Below, piece after piece: positions 43,743-53,460 of a stretch of DNA of 64,000 nt; the stretch's first letter is position 1, and each line of letters starts with the position of its first letter. Source of the DNA: DATGMS01 sp035303945 (lineage in GTDB: Bacteria; Bacteroidota; Bacteroidia; Cytophagales; Cyclobacteriaceae). The notes under the pieces are model-generated. The model was not told the DNA's origin. It made no database searches and saw only the letters and a list, made by a program, of their open reading frames with translations. The stretch is from the NCBI GenBank assembly GCA_035303945.1, contig DATGQZ010000060.1, positions 62,001-126,000 on the forward strand. Reading direction: 5' to 3'. The position numbers and the translations under genes are program-made.

Positions 43743-44978
43743 ATGCTTAAAATTCTACACACTGCTGATTGGCATTTGGGAAAAAGGCTTCAGGAGTTTT
43801 CCCGTTTGGAGGAACAGAGGGAAGTCTTGGACGAGATCGTAAAAATTGCTGATCAAACAGCGGCTGATCTCATATTGGTAGCCGGTGATATTTTTGATTC
43901 TTTTAACCCTAGCCACGAGGCGGTAGAACTCCTCTTTAAAACTCTGAGAAGGCTATCCAATGAAGGGCGTAGACCTATTATAGCTATATCCGGCAATCAC
44001 GATAGCCCCCAATTTATTGCCGCCCCAGACCCACTTGCTAGGGAACTTGGAATCCTTTTCTATAGCAGGTTTGACCAAACCATTCAATGCGGTAAGCTGG
44101 ATTCAGGAGTGGAAATCCTGCGATCTAAGCCGGGCTTTGTAGAGCTCAAATTGCCTGCACATCACTTTCCAGTAAGGGTATTGTTAGCTCCTTATGCAAA
44201 TGAATTATTATTAAAGACTTATCTGGGAGAGGACAATAGAGAAGAAGAACTCAGAAAAGTGTTGGAGAGGAAGTGGCGCGAACTTACTGATGAATATTGC
44301 GACGATAAGGGCGTTAATCTTTTCCTCGGTCATTTCTTTTTTATGAAAGAAGGAGAAAAGCCCGAACCGGAGCCTGAAAGCGAACGGCCTATACTTCACG
44401 TTGGGGGCACTCAGGCTATTTTTACTAACAATCTTCCCTCCCAAATTCAATATGCCGCCTTGGGTCACCTCCACCGCTACCACGCCTGCGATATGGTACC
44501 TTGTCCGGTAGTTTATAGCAGCTCGCCTCTGGCCTACAGCTTTAGTGAAGCCGACCAGCAAAAGCAGGTAGTTCTTGTAAATGCCCAACCTGCCCAACCA
44601 GTAGTATATCAAGCTATTCCACTGACTAAGGGAAGGCCTTTATGCAGGAAGAACTTTAACAACTTGCCCGACACCTTGGCCTGGCTGGAGCAAAACCCCT
44701 ATTGTTTTGTGGAAATCACTTATATGACAGAAGAAGCAATTGATGCCACCACCAGGCGCGCCATTATGAAGGCTCACGACGGCATCATCAGCCTTATTCC
44801 CCAACTTCCTAAAGAGCAGCTATCCCCTCAAGGATTACAGGCGGAGGATCTCAATGAAGATATGGTCACCCTGTTTGGCCGCTACTACCAAAGCAGCCAA
44901 GGCATTGCTCCAAATGAGGAAATAATAAATCTTTTTAAAGAAATCATCAGCCAAACGCAAGCAAATGATTCCCATTAA
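43743..44978 (+). CDS. sbcD: Exonuclease subunit SbcD
   Basis: SbcD is the Mre11-type nuclease of the SbcCD complex that cleaves DNA hairpins and protein-blocked ends. The 411-residue protein has all phosphoesterase motifs: HTADWHLGK, VAGDIFDS, ISGNHDSP, LGHFFFM and AALGHLHRYH. A C-terminal capping region of about 120 residues contacts SbcC. It overlaps sbcC by 14 bases, so subunits are translated together. Confidence 0.97.
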   Translation: MLKILHTADWHLGKRLQEFSRLEEQREVLDEIVKIADQTAADLILVAGDIFDSFNPSHEAVELLFKTLRRLSNEGRRPIIAISGNHDSPQFIAAPDPLARELGILFYSRFDQTIQCGKLDSGVEILRSKPGFVELKLPAHHFPVRVLLAPYANELLLKTYLGEDNREEELRKVLERKWRELTDEYCDDKGVNLFLGHFFFMKEGEKPEPEPESERPILHVGGTQAIFTNNLPSQIQYAALGHLHRYHACDMVPCPVVYSSSPLAYSFSEADQQKQVVLVNAQPAQPVVYQAIPLTKGRPLCRKNFNNLPDTLAWLEQNPYCFVEITYMTEEAIDATTRRAIMKAHDGIISLIPQLPKEQLSPQGLQAEDLNEDMVTLFGRYYQSSQGIAPNEEIINLFKEIISQTQANDSH

Positions 44979-47900
44979 ACTTGAACTACAAGGACTGTAT
45001 TCCTATAAAGAAAAACAAACCATTGATTTTACACAGCTGACCGCAGCAGGACTGTTTGGTATCTTCGGAGCGGTGGGAAGTGGCAAGTCCTCTATACTGG
45101 AGGCGATCATGTTAGCGCTTTATGGCAATACGGAAAGGCTTGCAGCCAGAGGTGAAAAGACAAGTATGGTCAACCTGCAAAGCGAGGTGTTGTCGATCGC
45201 TTTTGAATTTAAAGCCGGTAAAAATAATGCGGAAACTTATAAAGCAACTTATGTATCCAAGCGCAACAAGAAGAATTTTGATGATGTAAAGCCTGCCGAA
45301 CATCTATTTTACCAGAAGATAGACGGGGGGTGGCTGCCTATAGAAAAAAACGCGCAGGAGATCTTAGGGATGAAAATCGATCATTTCCGCCAAACCGTAA
45401 TTATACCTCAGGGGAAGTTCAGGGATTTTATAGAACAAAAACCTCTGGCGCGGGCTGAGATGATGAAAGAATTGTTCGGCCTGGAGCGTTTCGACCTTTC
45501 CTCCCATACCGGAAAGCTGATGAGAGAGAATAATGAGGAAAAAATCCGGTACCAGACCCAGCTTCAGGGTCTCGAAGATATCAACCCAGATAGGCAACGG
45601 GGAAAAGAGCAGCTAAAGGATACGCTGACGCAGCACAAGGCAGCGCAAGAAAAACAGCTGAAAACAATTGAAAATCAAGTCAATCAGCTAAAGACCCTTA
45701 GAGAAAAGCACCAACAGCTTAGACTACTTGAACAACAACAGGAAGAGGTGTTAAAGGAAAGACCTGCAGTGGAAAAAAGAAAGGCTCAGCTTCAAAAATT
45801 CCGCAGAGCGCTGACTTACATCAAACCGATATTGGACCAATTAAAGGAAAAAGAGCTGGAAGTTGAGAAATACAAAGTCAGCTATACGGATTGTTCCCGC
45901 TGGAAGCGCGATTTCGAAGCCGAAGTCGCTCAGCTAGAAATCGAAGAGCAGAAACTAAAAATTCAGCAAAGCAAGAAAAGCGAACGAGAAGCGCGAATCC
46001 GTGACCTTAGAAAGATCATCACTATTCAGACCCTCCGGCGCGAGTTGGCTGTACGTCAAAAAGTGGTAGACGAACTTAGACCCAAATCAGAGGCGGGAAA
46101 AAAACTGCTCGTCGAACTGCAACAAAACATAGCAGATCTGGAAGCCCAAGAAGAACTGGTAAAGCTACCTGACTTGCAAACTTTGACTGACTTAAAAGGC
46201 ATGGCAAAGGACTTCGAACAACTGCAACAGACACAGGCATCCTTATTATCCGATCTGCAGCTGCTCGAACAGCAAAAAGCAGCTATTGACAAGCAAATTC
46301 AAGCTATAAAAAAACTGTTACCACAGAGTGTTGACAATTTCACGCAGTGGCTCAGCCGGCAGGAAGAACGGCTACATCAAGCTCAGAAGGACCGGGAGAC
46401 CCTGATTCAACGACAAGGCTTGTCCACTTTTGCTCTCCAACTAAAGGAAGGAGAAAGCTGTCCTCTGTGTGGCGCTACCGAACATCCCGCTCCCCTTCCC
46501 CATCATTTCGATGATAAAGACTTGGAGGAGAATGCAGCACGAATCCTGCAACTGAAGGCTGATCTTGATGCCATACGCGGCTATCAATCTGCTTTGGAAA
46601 AAGAAGCATTACAGCTAAATTATGTTCAGCATCAAATATTGCAAAAGAGAAACGAGCAAAGCCTTAAAAAGGCGGAACTGGAAAAGCTTGCCAGCAAGCT
46701 TTCCAGCCAAGGTCTCGCCAGTAAGGAGCAGCTTTTAAAGCTGTTGGATAGCTACGAGGAAACCAGTGAAAAACAGCAGCAAATCGTACAACAACAAAAA
46801 AAACTCAGAAAAGAATCTCAAGCCTTACAAGAAAAATTGTCTCAAGCTGAAGGAGAACTCCGCAGTGCGGAGCAAGCACTAATAACCCTTCATGCTACGG
46901 TTGACAGCCAAAAAGGCGAAATAAAGTACCCCGACATGTTAAACAAGTACTTGGATCAAACTGAGGGGGCTATCCGATCAGACATTGAAAAAGTACAGTC
47001 GTCCATCGATGAACTGGAGCTGAGGTACACGCGCACCCAGGATAGGCTTAAAGACGCGAGACATCGGCAGGCCACCAACTTAGCTAATCTTCAGCATTTC
47101 GAAAAACTGCTTGAAAGCACCAAACATAAACATGCTTCCTTACAAGATGAACTCGCCCAACAGCTATTGGCGCAGGCTTTTGAAAGCCAACAAGAAGTAC
47201 AGCAAGTATTAGCCCTCTCCATTCAACCCGACCAATGGGAACAAGAGATCCAGGCATTTGAAAGCCGCTCAGCATCTATTATGGTGCGGCTGGGAGAACT
47301 ACATGAGCAGCCGGAAGTCCTTTCCTTTGATGAAGAGCAATTTGATCAACTGATCTCTAGCATGCAGGCGGAAAGGGAAATTCTTGATAAACAAAACGCA
47401 GAGCTGGCCCTGCTTCATCGGGAGATTGAAGAAATTCAAGCTAAACTGAATCAAAAAAGTAGCTTATTAGAAGCTCTGGAAAAAATAGAAAAACGCGAAC
47501 TGAATCTAAAGGTGCTAGAAAAACTGTTCAAAGGTGCTGGCTTTGTGAAATTCGTGAGCAGCATTTACCTCAAAGAACTATGTCAGACGGCCAACCTCCG
47601 CTTTATGCGGCTAACAAAAAACAGCCTGAGCCTAGAAATTGATGAGGACAACAACTTTTGGGTGCGGGATTACCTAAATGGTGGCAAGAAGAGGTTGCTC
47701 AAATCCCTTTCGGGGGGGCAGACCTTTCAGGCTTCTTTATGCCTAGCACTGGCTTTGGCCGAAAAGGTAAAGTCATTAAATCGCGCGGACCAAAGCTTTT
47801 TCTTCTTAGACGAAGGCTTTGGATCTTTGGATCGTGCCTCCTTAAGAACGGTATTTGAAGCATTAAAATCATTGCGTCACGAACATCGGGTGGTGGGTAT

Positions 47901-47997
47901 CATTTCCCACGTGGAAGAACTACAACAAGAAATTGAGGTTTTTGCAAAGGTTGAGCTGGATAGTGAGCGGGGGAGCCAAATCACATATTCTTTTTAA
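44965..47997 (+). CDS. sbcC: Exonuclease subunit SbcC (SMC-like ATPase)
   Basis: The 1010-residue protein is the Rad50-type partner of SbcD. Walker A is GAVGSGKSS (residues 35-43), long coiled coils (about 180-490 and 520-860) flank the zinc hook CPLC (499-502), and the C-terminal lobe has the signature SLSGGQTFQASLCLALALAE and Walker B FFFLDEGFGSLD. Length is normal for Bacteroidota. It forms an SbcC2D2 complex that processes hairpins and blocked ends during replication and repair. Confidence 0.97.
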   Translation: MIPIKLELQGLYSYKEKQTIDFTQLTAAGLFGIFGAVGSGKSSILEAIMLALYGNTERLAARGEKTSMVNLQSEVLSIAFEFKAGKNNAETYKATYVSKRNKKNFDDVKPAEHLFYQKIDGGWLPIEKNAQEILGMKIDHFRQTVIIPQGKFRDFIEQKPLARAEMMKELFGLERFDLSSHTGKLMRENNEEKIRYQTQLQGLEDINPDRQRGKEQLKDTLTQHKAAQEKQLKTIENQVNQLKTLREKHQQLRLLEQQQEEVLKERPAVEKRKAQLQKFRRALTYIKPILDQLKEKELEVEKYKVSYTDCSRWKRDFEAEVAQLEIEEQKLKIQQSKKSEREARIRDLRKIITIQTLRRELAVRQKVVDELRPKSEAGKKLLVELQQNIADLEAQEELVKLPDLQTLTDLKGMAKDFEQLQQTQASLLSDLQLLEQQKAAIDKQIQAIKKLLPQSVDNFTQWLSRQEERLHQAQKDRETLIQRQGLSTFALQLKEGESCPLCGATEHPAPLPHHFDDKDLEENAARILQLKADLDAIRGYQSALEKEALQLNYVQHQILQKRNEQSLKKAELEKLASKLSSQGLASKEQLLKLLDSYEETSEKQQQIVQQQKKLRKESQALQEKLSQAEGELRSAEQALITLHATVDSQKGEIKYPDMLNKYLDQTEGAIRSDIEKVQSSIDELELRYTRTQDRLKDARHRQATNLANLQHFEKLLESTKHKHASLQDELAQQLLAQAFESQQEVQQVLALSIQPDQWEQEIQAFESRSASIMVRLGELHEQPEVLSFDEEQFDQLISSMQAEREILDKQNAELALLHREIEEIQAKLNQKSSLLEALEKIEKRELNLKVLEKLFKGAGFVKFVSSIYLKELCQTANLRFMRLTKNSLSLEIDEDNNFWVRDYLNGGKKRLLKSLSGGQTFQASLCLALALAEKVKSLNRADQSFFFLDEGFGSLDRASLRTVFEALKSLRHEHRVVGIISHVEELQQEIEVFAKVELDSERGSQITYSF

Positions 47998-48056
47998 CCT
48001 CGAAAGACGCAAATGCTAAATAGCTAATGAAATGGCTAATCTTATTGATTTCTTCT

Positions 48057-48064
48057 TATTTTTG
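48057..48064 (+). promoter_or_regulatory. Putative promoter -7 element of the sodium symporter
   Basis: TATTTTTG matches TAnnTTTG, 24 bases before the ATG at 48089. The -33 region is not clear. Confidence 0.35.
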
Positions 48065-48088
48065 CGACGTTTGAATAAAAAATAAACT

Positions 48089-49474
48089 ATGGCTTCAAGG
48101 GGCGGTTTTTCAAGTAAATTTGGTTTTATAGCAGCAGCGGCAGGCTCAGCAATAGGCTTAGGGAATATCTGGCAATTCCCTTATGTCACCGGCCAAAACG
48201 GGGGAGCCGCTTTTTTGCTACTCTATATAGGTTGGATCCTATTCCTGGGATTGCCCATAATGATCGGTGAAATTGCGATAGGCAGAAAGACCAGATCAAA
48301 CCCCTATGGGGCTTACAAAGCATTAGGCGGCAAATCATGGGCCTTAGTAGGTTTATTTGGCATTATTTGCGGCATCATGATCCTCTCATTCTACAATGTA
48401 GTATCTGGCTGGGCGTTTGGGTATTTTGTGAATGTTGCCTTTGGTGACCTACTCCAAAAGCATGACTACAGTGGCTTTTTTGACTATTTCGTGCATGATT
48501 TTACGGATAATCTGATTTTCAGTTTGGGCTTCATGCTGATCACTGCGTTTATTGTATATCAAGGGGTGCAGAAAGGTATTGAAGGCGCCGCCAAACTTCT
48601 CATGCCCACCCTCTTTGTGCTTTTGGTAAGCTTGGTGATTTATGGACTGACTTTACCCAATGCCATGGATGGAGTCCGATTTTACCTTCTTCCTGATTTC
48701 AGTTTGATCAACGGCGCCAGCATATATTCAGCGCTCGGACAGGCATTCTTCTCCCTTAGCTTGGGTATGGGTGCCCTAATTACCTATGGCTCTTATGTAG
48801 GCAAAGACGATAACATCATCAGTTCTGCTGGACTCGTGTCTATAACCGATACTTTAGTGTCCTTCTTAGCGGGTATGATGATATTCCCTCTGGTATTTTC
48901 TACTGGGCAATCCCCGAGCGAAGGTCCGGGGTTGGTTTTTGTGGCACTCCCTGCTGTTTTTGAGTCAATGGGTCCAGTTCTGGGCAAGTTTATCGGCAGC
49001 TCCTTCTTCCTCTTGCTGTGCTTTGCTGCATTAACCTCTACAATATCACTGCTGGAAGTTCCGGTTTCCTATTTAGTAGATGAGAAAAAGCTGTCCCGAG
49101 GCAAGGCTGTTATCATCATGGCTGCTGTAGTATTTCTTATCGGAGTACCCAGCATGTTAGGATTTGGCGCAGTGGATTTGTTTACCAGCTTTGTACATTA
49201 CGAAGGCGCCTCCAAATCCGTCATGGATGTGGTACAAGATGTATTCTATGTCATTGGCCTGCCATTGGGAGGACTGCTCATGAGTATCTTCATCGCGAGG
49301 AAATGGAAAATAGAAAACATGTCCGAAGAAGTAAGCAAAGGATACCCTGGCTATATAGGCTCCTCCTTGGAAACATTCATCACGGTGATGATCAGCTATA
49401 TCTGTCCCTTAGTACTGGGCATCATGTTCATCCTTACCATCCTTCAGAAATTCTTTGGAATCAACTTTATATAA
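48089..49474 (+). CDS. Sodium-dependent transporter, neurotransmitter:sodium symporter family
   Basis: The 461-residue protein has the NSS fold with about 12 helices. Helix 1 carries AGSAIGLGNIWQFPYVTGQN (residues 17-36), which forms Na+ and substrate sites, and helix 6 carries GQAFFSLSLGMGALITYGSY (about 216-235). Bacterial members such as LeuT and Tyt1 import amino acids with sodium. Substrate is not deducible. It has its own terminator. Confidence 0.95.
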   Translation: MASRGGFSSKFGFIAAAAGSAIGLGNIWQFPYVTGQNGGAAFLLLYIGWILFLGLPIMIGEIAIGRKTRSNPYGAYKALGGKSWALVGLFGIICGIMILSFYNVVSGWAFGYFVNVAFGDLLQKHDYSGFFDYFVHDFTDNLIFSLGFMLITAFIVYQGVQKGIEGAAKLLMPTLFVLLVSLVIYGLTLPNAMDGVRFYLLPDFSLINGASIYSALGQAFFSLSLGMGALITYGSYVGKDDNIISSAGLVSITDTLVSFLAGMMIFPLVFSTGQSPSEGPGLVFVALPAVFESMGPVLGKFIGSSFFLLLCFAALTSTISLLEVPVSYLVDEKKLSRGKAVIIMAAVVFLIGVPSMLGFGAVDLFTSFVHYEGASKSVMDVVQDVFYVIGLPLGGLLMSIFIARKWKIENMSEEVSKGYPGYIGSSLETFITVMISYICPLVLGIMFILTILQKFFGINFI

Positions 49475-49508
49475 GGGCATTTTCCTCACAAACGAGTTAA
49501 ACATTCCG

Positions 49509-49530
49509 ACCGGCCTAGGCCGGTTTTTTT
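49509..49530 (+). terminator. Terminator after the sodium symporter gene
   Basis: The palindrome ACCGGCCTAGGCCGGT (49509-49524) is followed by TTTTTT. It starts 34 bases after the transporter stop. Confidence 0.9.
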
Positions 49531-49866
49531 GTTTTTGATGCTAATACCTTTTAAAGCTTCCCTTATCGTCAAATTTCCCCGTTCAAAAAAATCCGCTTCA
49601 GGATAAACAAATCATCAACATGCAGTAAAAAATAAGTGTATTTTTGTCCGGTCGGTGAAATTATCCAGAGAAAATAAAATTTGACAGCATAAATGGCAGT
49701 GGAAGTCCGGCATACCCACTACCCTTTTTTACTGGTACATCTTTAGTTTTTGACTGGAAAGATCACCCCTCCCTACCGATAAACCCAAAACAACTTTTAG
49801 TGCAATTTATAGGTCTGGAAGCAGACCCTTTTAGTCATTCAACTATGTATAAACCTAAATCACAGT
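49531..49866 (+). promoter_or_regulatory. Long upstream region of the SusC/SusD operon
   Basis: No gene is seen in these 336 bases. TATTTTTG at 49639-49646 matches TAnnTTTG and would imply a 5' leader of about 210 bases before the SusC ATG; no convincing -33 element accompanies it. No classical riboswitch or strong hairpin was recognised in the leader. Confidence 0.35.
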
Positions 49867-52800
49867 ATGAAATTTAAAACGCACCCATTATCCCTAAGGA
49901 CTACCTTTGGCGTTTGCCTTGGAGTGTTAGGGCAATTTTTCAGCATTGGCTATGCTCAAGCTGGAGAAAAAGGGGCTGTAATTCGCGCCGGAGAATTATC
50001 CCCTTCTTTAATTTCTGAAAATAAGATGGACTTCATCACGGTGACAGGAACAGTCACTGCCTCTTCAGACGGTCTTGGCATACCTGGTGTCAACGTGTTG
50101 ATCAAAGGCTCTTTGACCGGAACAGTTACCGACATCGACGGATCCTATACCTTAAATGTACCGGACAACAATGCGACTTTGGTTTTCTCCTCTATAGGGT
50201 ATATCACCCAGGAGGTACCTGTCAACGGCCGCAGTACTATTGACATCGTATTGGCGGAAGATGTGCAAAACCTTGATGAAGTAGTTGTAATTGGCTATGG
50301 TCTCGCCAAAAAAGGTGATCTCACTGGCTCCATGACGGCAATTGAATCAAAAGCTATCAGCGTACAATCTAACTCCACCGTCACCCGTGCTTTGGAAGGC
50401 TTAGTACCTGGCTTACAAATCTCTTCTATCGATGGTCAGCCTGGAGTGGATACAGGAATCCGTGTAAGAGGTGCGGGCTCTACCAGCCAAAACAGCTCTA
50501 ATGCACTAATCGTGATCGATGGTGTGCCAGCAGAGCATGATAATGCCCTTTCCTCCATCAACCCGAAGGACATTGAAAGCATCAGCATCTTAAAAGATGC
50601 TGCTTCTACGGCGGTCTACGGTTCTAGAGGTGCTAACGGCGTGATCCTGGTAACTACCAAAAAAGGTACAACCGGCAAAACTCGTATATCCTTTGAAGGA
50701 CGATGGGGTGCTAACTATGCAGGTGCATTAAGGTACGATAAAATCACCGATCCAAAAGATATCTATGAATACGCCTGGCAGGCAATCTATAACTCTGTTC
50801 GTTTTGGTGTAGATGGAACCCCTTCTACCAATGGCAAATACACAACCAATGTGCAGAATCCGAATATGAGCCATGATGACGCGGCTGTATTTGCTAGCCA
50901 GCACCTCTTTGATTACACCGGCTCAACGACCGACTTTTCGGCAAACCTACTTGGAAACTGGATGTTATATGATGTCCCTGGCGCGGTGTATAACCCTACA
51001 GGAAGTGGCTCTAACGGGAGTGCAACCATGACAGGTGCTTATTTGGTTAACCCCGACGGCAAACTGAATCCAAACGCCCGCCTGCTGTATGGCGCTGGAA
51101 GTTATGACAACTATTTCTTGGAAAGTCCTTTACGTCAGGAGTACAACCTTACGGGCAGCGGCGGCACAGAAAAAGTTGACTATTACCTATCTTTGGGCTT
51201 TTTGGAAGACCCTTCTTACATTAGAGGCTCCTCATTTGCCCGTTATAACCTTCGTTCAAATGTAAACGCGCAGCTCTACGATTGGTTAAAAGTAGGAGCT
51301 AACATTGGCTACTCCAACCGTGACACAGAATCTCCTGCTACACGATTTGGCCGTAACCCGGGATCTGCCGTAGCCAACGTGTTCCGTTGGACGAATGGCC
51401 AAAGCCCATTAATCTCCTTATTTGCCAGGGATGAAAACGGCAATATCATCAAAAACGCAGATGGCACAAATAGAGTGCATCAACTGGCTGGAGACAGCTA
51501 CTCCCCACTAGGTATTACCAAAGCACCGACCTCTACTGCAAACCTGATCCAAATTCTTGATGACGACATTGACAGAAGAGTGTCAAATGACCTGAACCTG
51601 AAAGGATATGCTACATTCAGCTTCTTAGAGGATTTCAAGTTTACGACAAACATGTCTTACGACCGCTTCTCTGAAGTCAGAACCCGGTATGGAAACAGTG
51701 AAACCGGTCCTTATCAAGGAATCGGCGCATTTGGTAAAACCTACCAAAACGTGGCAATTATCAACGCCCAGCAACTGCTTAATTATTATAAGCAGATCGG
51801 CAAACACTCCGTAACGGGTTTGGCTGGTCATGAATACTACCAGTATGACATGGACAACCTGAACTATAATTCTGCTTACGGTTTGGTAAACAACTTTCCT
51901 GCTTATGCCAACTTCGTTGGCAGGTACACCGGAGGCACCTTCTCAAACCCAGGAGGTAACATTGTCAGAACAGCTATGGAAAGTTACTTCGGCAGGTTAA
52001 GCTATATCTTCGATGAGCGATTCTACGCAGAGGGGTCTATTAGGAGGGATGGTTCTTCTAAATTCAAATTTGCTGAAAACAGATGGGGCACTTTCTGGTC
52101 GCTTGGTGGTGGCTGGAGAATTTCGGGTGAGAAATTTATGGAGAACGCCAGCTGGATAGATGAATTAAAAGTCAGGGCCAGTTACGGTGTCATCGGTAAC
52201 CAAAGCGGTATTGCTAACTATTCCGGCTACCAAATCTGGAACTACAGCGCAATATATACCCCTAACACTTCTGGAACCGGCATCCCAGCTAGCTTCAACC
52301 TTACCCAAGGTGCCTTCGTGAATGATGCGCTTACTTGGGAGAATACCAACACTTTTGATATTGGCTTAGACTTCGCCTTCTTCAAAAGAGTCTACGGTGC
52401 CATCGACTGGTACAACAAACAAACTACCAACTCGGTGTGGGATCAGCCGATCCCTTTCTCATTAGGACAAAGCTCCTTGACTAAAAACACCGCTGGTCTT
52501 AGAAATAGAGGCGTGGAAGTAGATGTATATGTTGACATCTTCAGAAACAGAGACTTCTCTTGGAAAGTGGGTTTGAACGGCACCCATTACACCACCGTGT
52601 TGACAGACGTACCTGAAGGCATTGGCATGGCAGAGCTTGACGGTAATTGGACGGGTAGCGTGGACGGATGGACCAGAACGGGTGGTGCATCTACCAGTGC
52701 CATTTCTTACTTGAGAGGTGTGGGTAAAGATTATTATAACCTCTATTTCTTCAAGTATGGCGGAGTGGATCAAAATACCGGTCTTCCCCTATTCTACCAC

Positions 52801-53433
52801 AGAGTAACGGCTGCTGACCACAGTGCCGGCAACTGGGAAAATGTTCCTGTAGGCGAAAGCGTGACAACCACTAATTATTCTTTGGCTGACCGTTATGAAA
52901 TGGGAAGCGCTTTGCCGAAGTGGATCGGTGGCTTTAACACTTCCCTCAGATACAAAAACTTTGATTTGACGGCAATTATCGCCTACCAAATCGGGGGCAA
53001 ATTCATGAGTGTTGAATACGCAAACAGCCTGTACATGAGTGGTAATATCGGTAGTGCATTGTCTGCAGAGTTGATCGGCAATACCTGGACTCCTGAAAAC
53101 ACAGATGCGAAATTCCCAATGGCGCTTTATGGCAACAGCTACTACACCAGCGGTTCGACCATTGGCAGCTGGATGTATTCTGACATGGCACTCTTTGATG
53201 CATCTTACCTCAACCTGAAAAACGTAACCATCGGGTACAATTTCCCACAACACATCGTATCAAAAATCAAAGCGAGCAATTTGAGGGTATTTGCCTCAGG
53301 CGATAACGTGTTGATGTTGACTGGTCACTCTGGTATCGACCCAAGAATGTCATTGGTGGGCGGTCTTGAAGTAGGTGCATATGCCTATCCTTACATGAGT
53401 ACCGTGTCTTTCGGCGTTAACTTGGATTTTTAA
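49867..53433 (+). CDS. SusC/RagA family TonB-linked outer-membrane transporter
   Basis: The 1188-residue protein has a signal peptide (cleavage near GYAQA), an N-terminal carboxypeptidase-D-like regulatory domain (about 55-135; GLGIPGVNVLIKGSLTGTVT), the SusC signature NLDEVVVIGYG (about 138-148), a plug (about 150-270; NGVILVTTKKG) and a 22-stranded barrel ending YMSTVSFGVNLDF. With SusD it binds and imports a ligand too large for porins, powered by TonB. No glycosidase, peptidase or sigma/anti-sigma genes adjoin, so the substrate is unknown. The N-terminal sigma-signalling (STN) domain is absent. Confidence 0.97.
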   Translation: MKFKTHPLSLRTTFGVCLGVLGQFFSIGYAQAGEKGAVIRAGELSPSLISENKMDFITVTGTVTASSDGLGIPGVNVLIKGSLTGTVTDIDGSYTLNVPDNNATLVFSSIGYITQEVPVNGRSTIDIVLAEDVQNLDEVVVIGYGLAKKGDLTGSMTAIESKAISVQSNSTVTRALEGLVPGLQISSIDGQPGVDTGIRVRGAGSTSQNSSNALIVIDGVPAEHDNALSSINPKDIESISILKDAASTAVYGSRGANGVILVTTKKGTTGKTRISFEGRWGANYAGALRYDKITDPKDIYEYAWQAIYNSVRFGVDGTPSTNGKYTTNVQNPNMSHDDAAVFASQHLFDYTGSTTDFSANLLGNWMLYDVPGAVYNPTGSGSNGSATMTGAYLVNPDGKLNPNARLLYGAGSYDNYFLESPLRQEYNLTGSGGTEKVDYYLSLGFLEDPSYIRGSSFARYNLRSNVNAQLYDWLKVGANIGYSNRDTESPATRFGRNPGSAVANVFRWTNGQSPLISLFARDENGNIIKNADGTNRVHQLAGDSYSPLGITKAPTSTANLIQILDDDIDRRVSNDLNLKGYATFSFLEDFKFTTNMSYDRFSEVRTRYGNSETGPYQGIGAFGKTYQNVAIINAQQLLNYYKQIGKHSVTGLAGHEYYQYDMDNLNYNSAYGLVNNFPAYANFVGRYTGGTFSNPGGNIVRTAMESYFGRLSYIFDERFYAEGSIRRDGSSKFKFAENRWGTFWSLGGGWRISGEKFMENASWIDELKVRASYGVIGNQSGIANYSGYQIWNYSAIYTPNTSGTGIPASFNLTQGAFVNDALTWENTNTFDIGLDFAFFKRVYGAIDWYNKQTTNSVWDQPIPFSLGQSSLTKNTAGLRNRGVEVDVYVDIFRNRDFSWKVGLNGTHYTTVLTDVPEGIGMAELDGNWTGSVDGWTRTGGASTSAISYLRGVGKDYYNLYFFKYGGVDQNTGLPLFYHRVTAADHSAGNWENVPVGESVTTTNYSLADRYEMGSALPKWIGGFNTSLRYKNFDLTAIIAYQIGGKFMSVEYANSLYMSGNIGSALSAELIGNTWTPENTDAKFPMALYGNSYYTSGSTIGSWMYSDMALFDASYLNLKNVTIGYNFPQHIVSKIKASNLRVFASGDNVLMLTGHSGIDPRMSLVGGLEVGAYAYPYMSTVSFGVNLDF

Positions 53434-53460
53434 TCTTAAAATCGACAAAACAGCAATAAA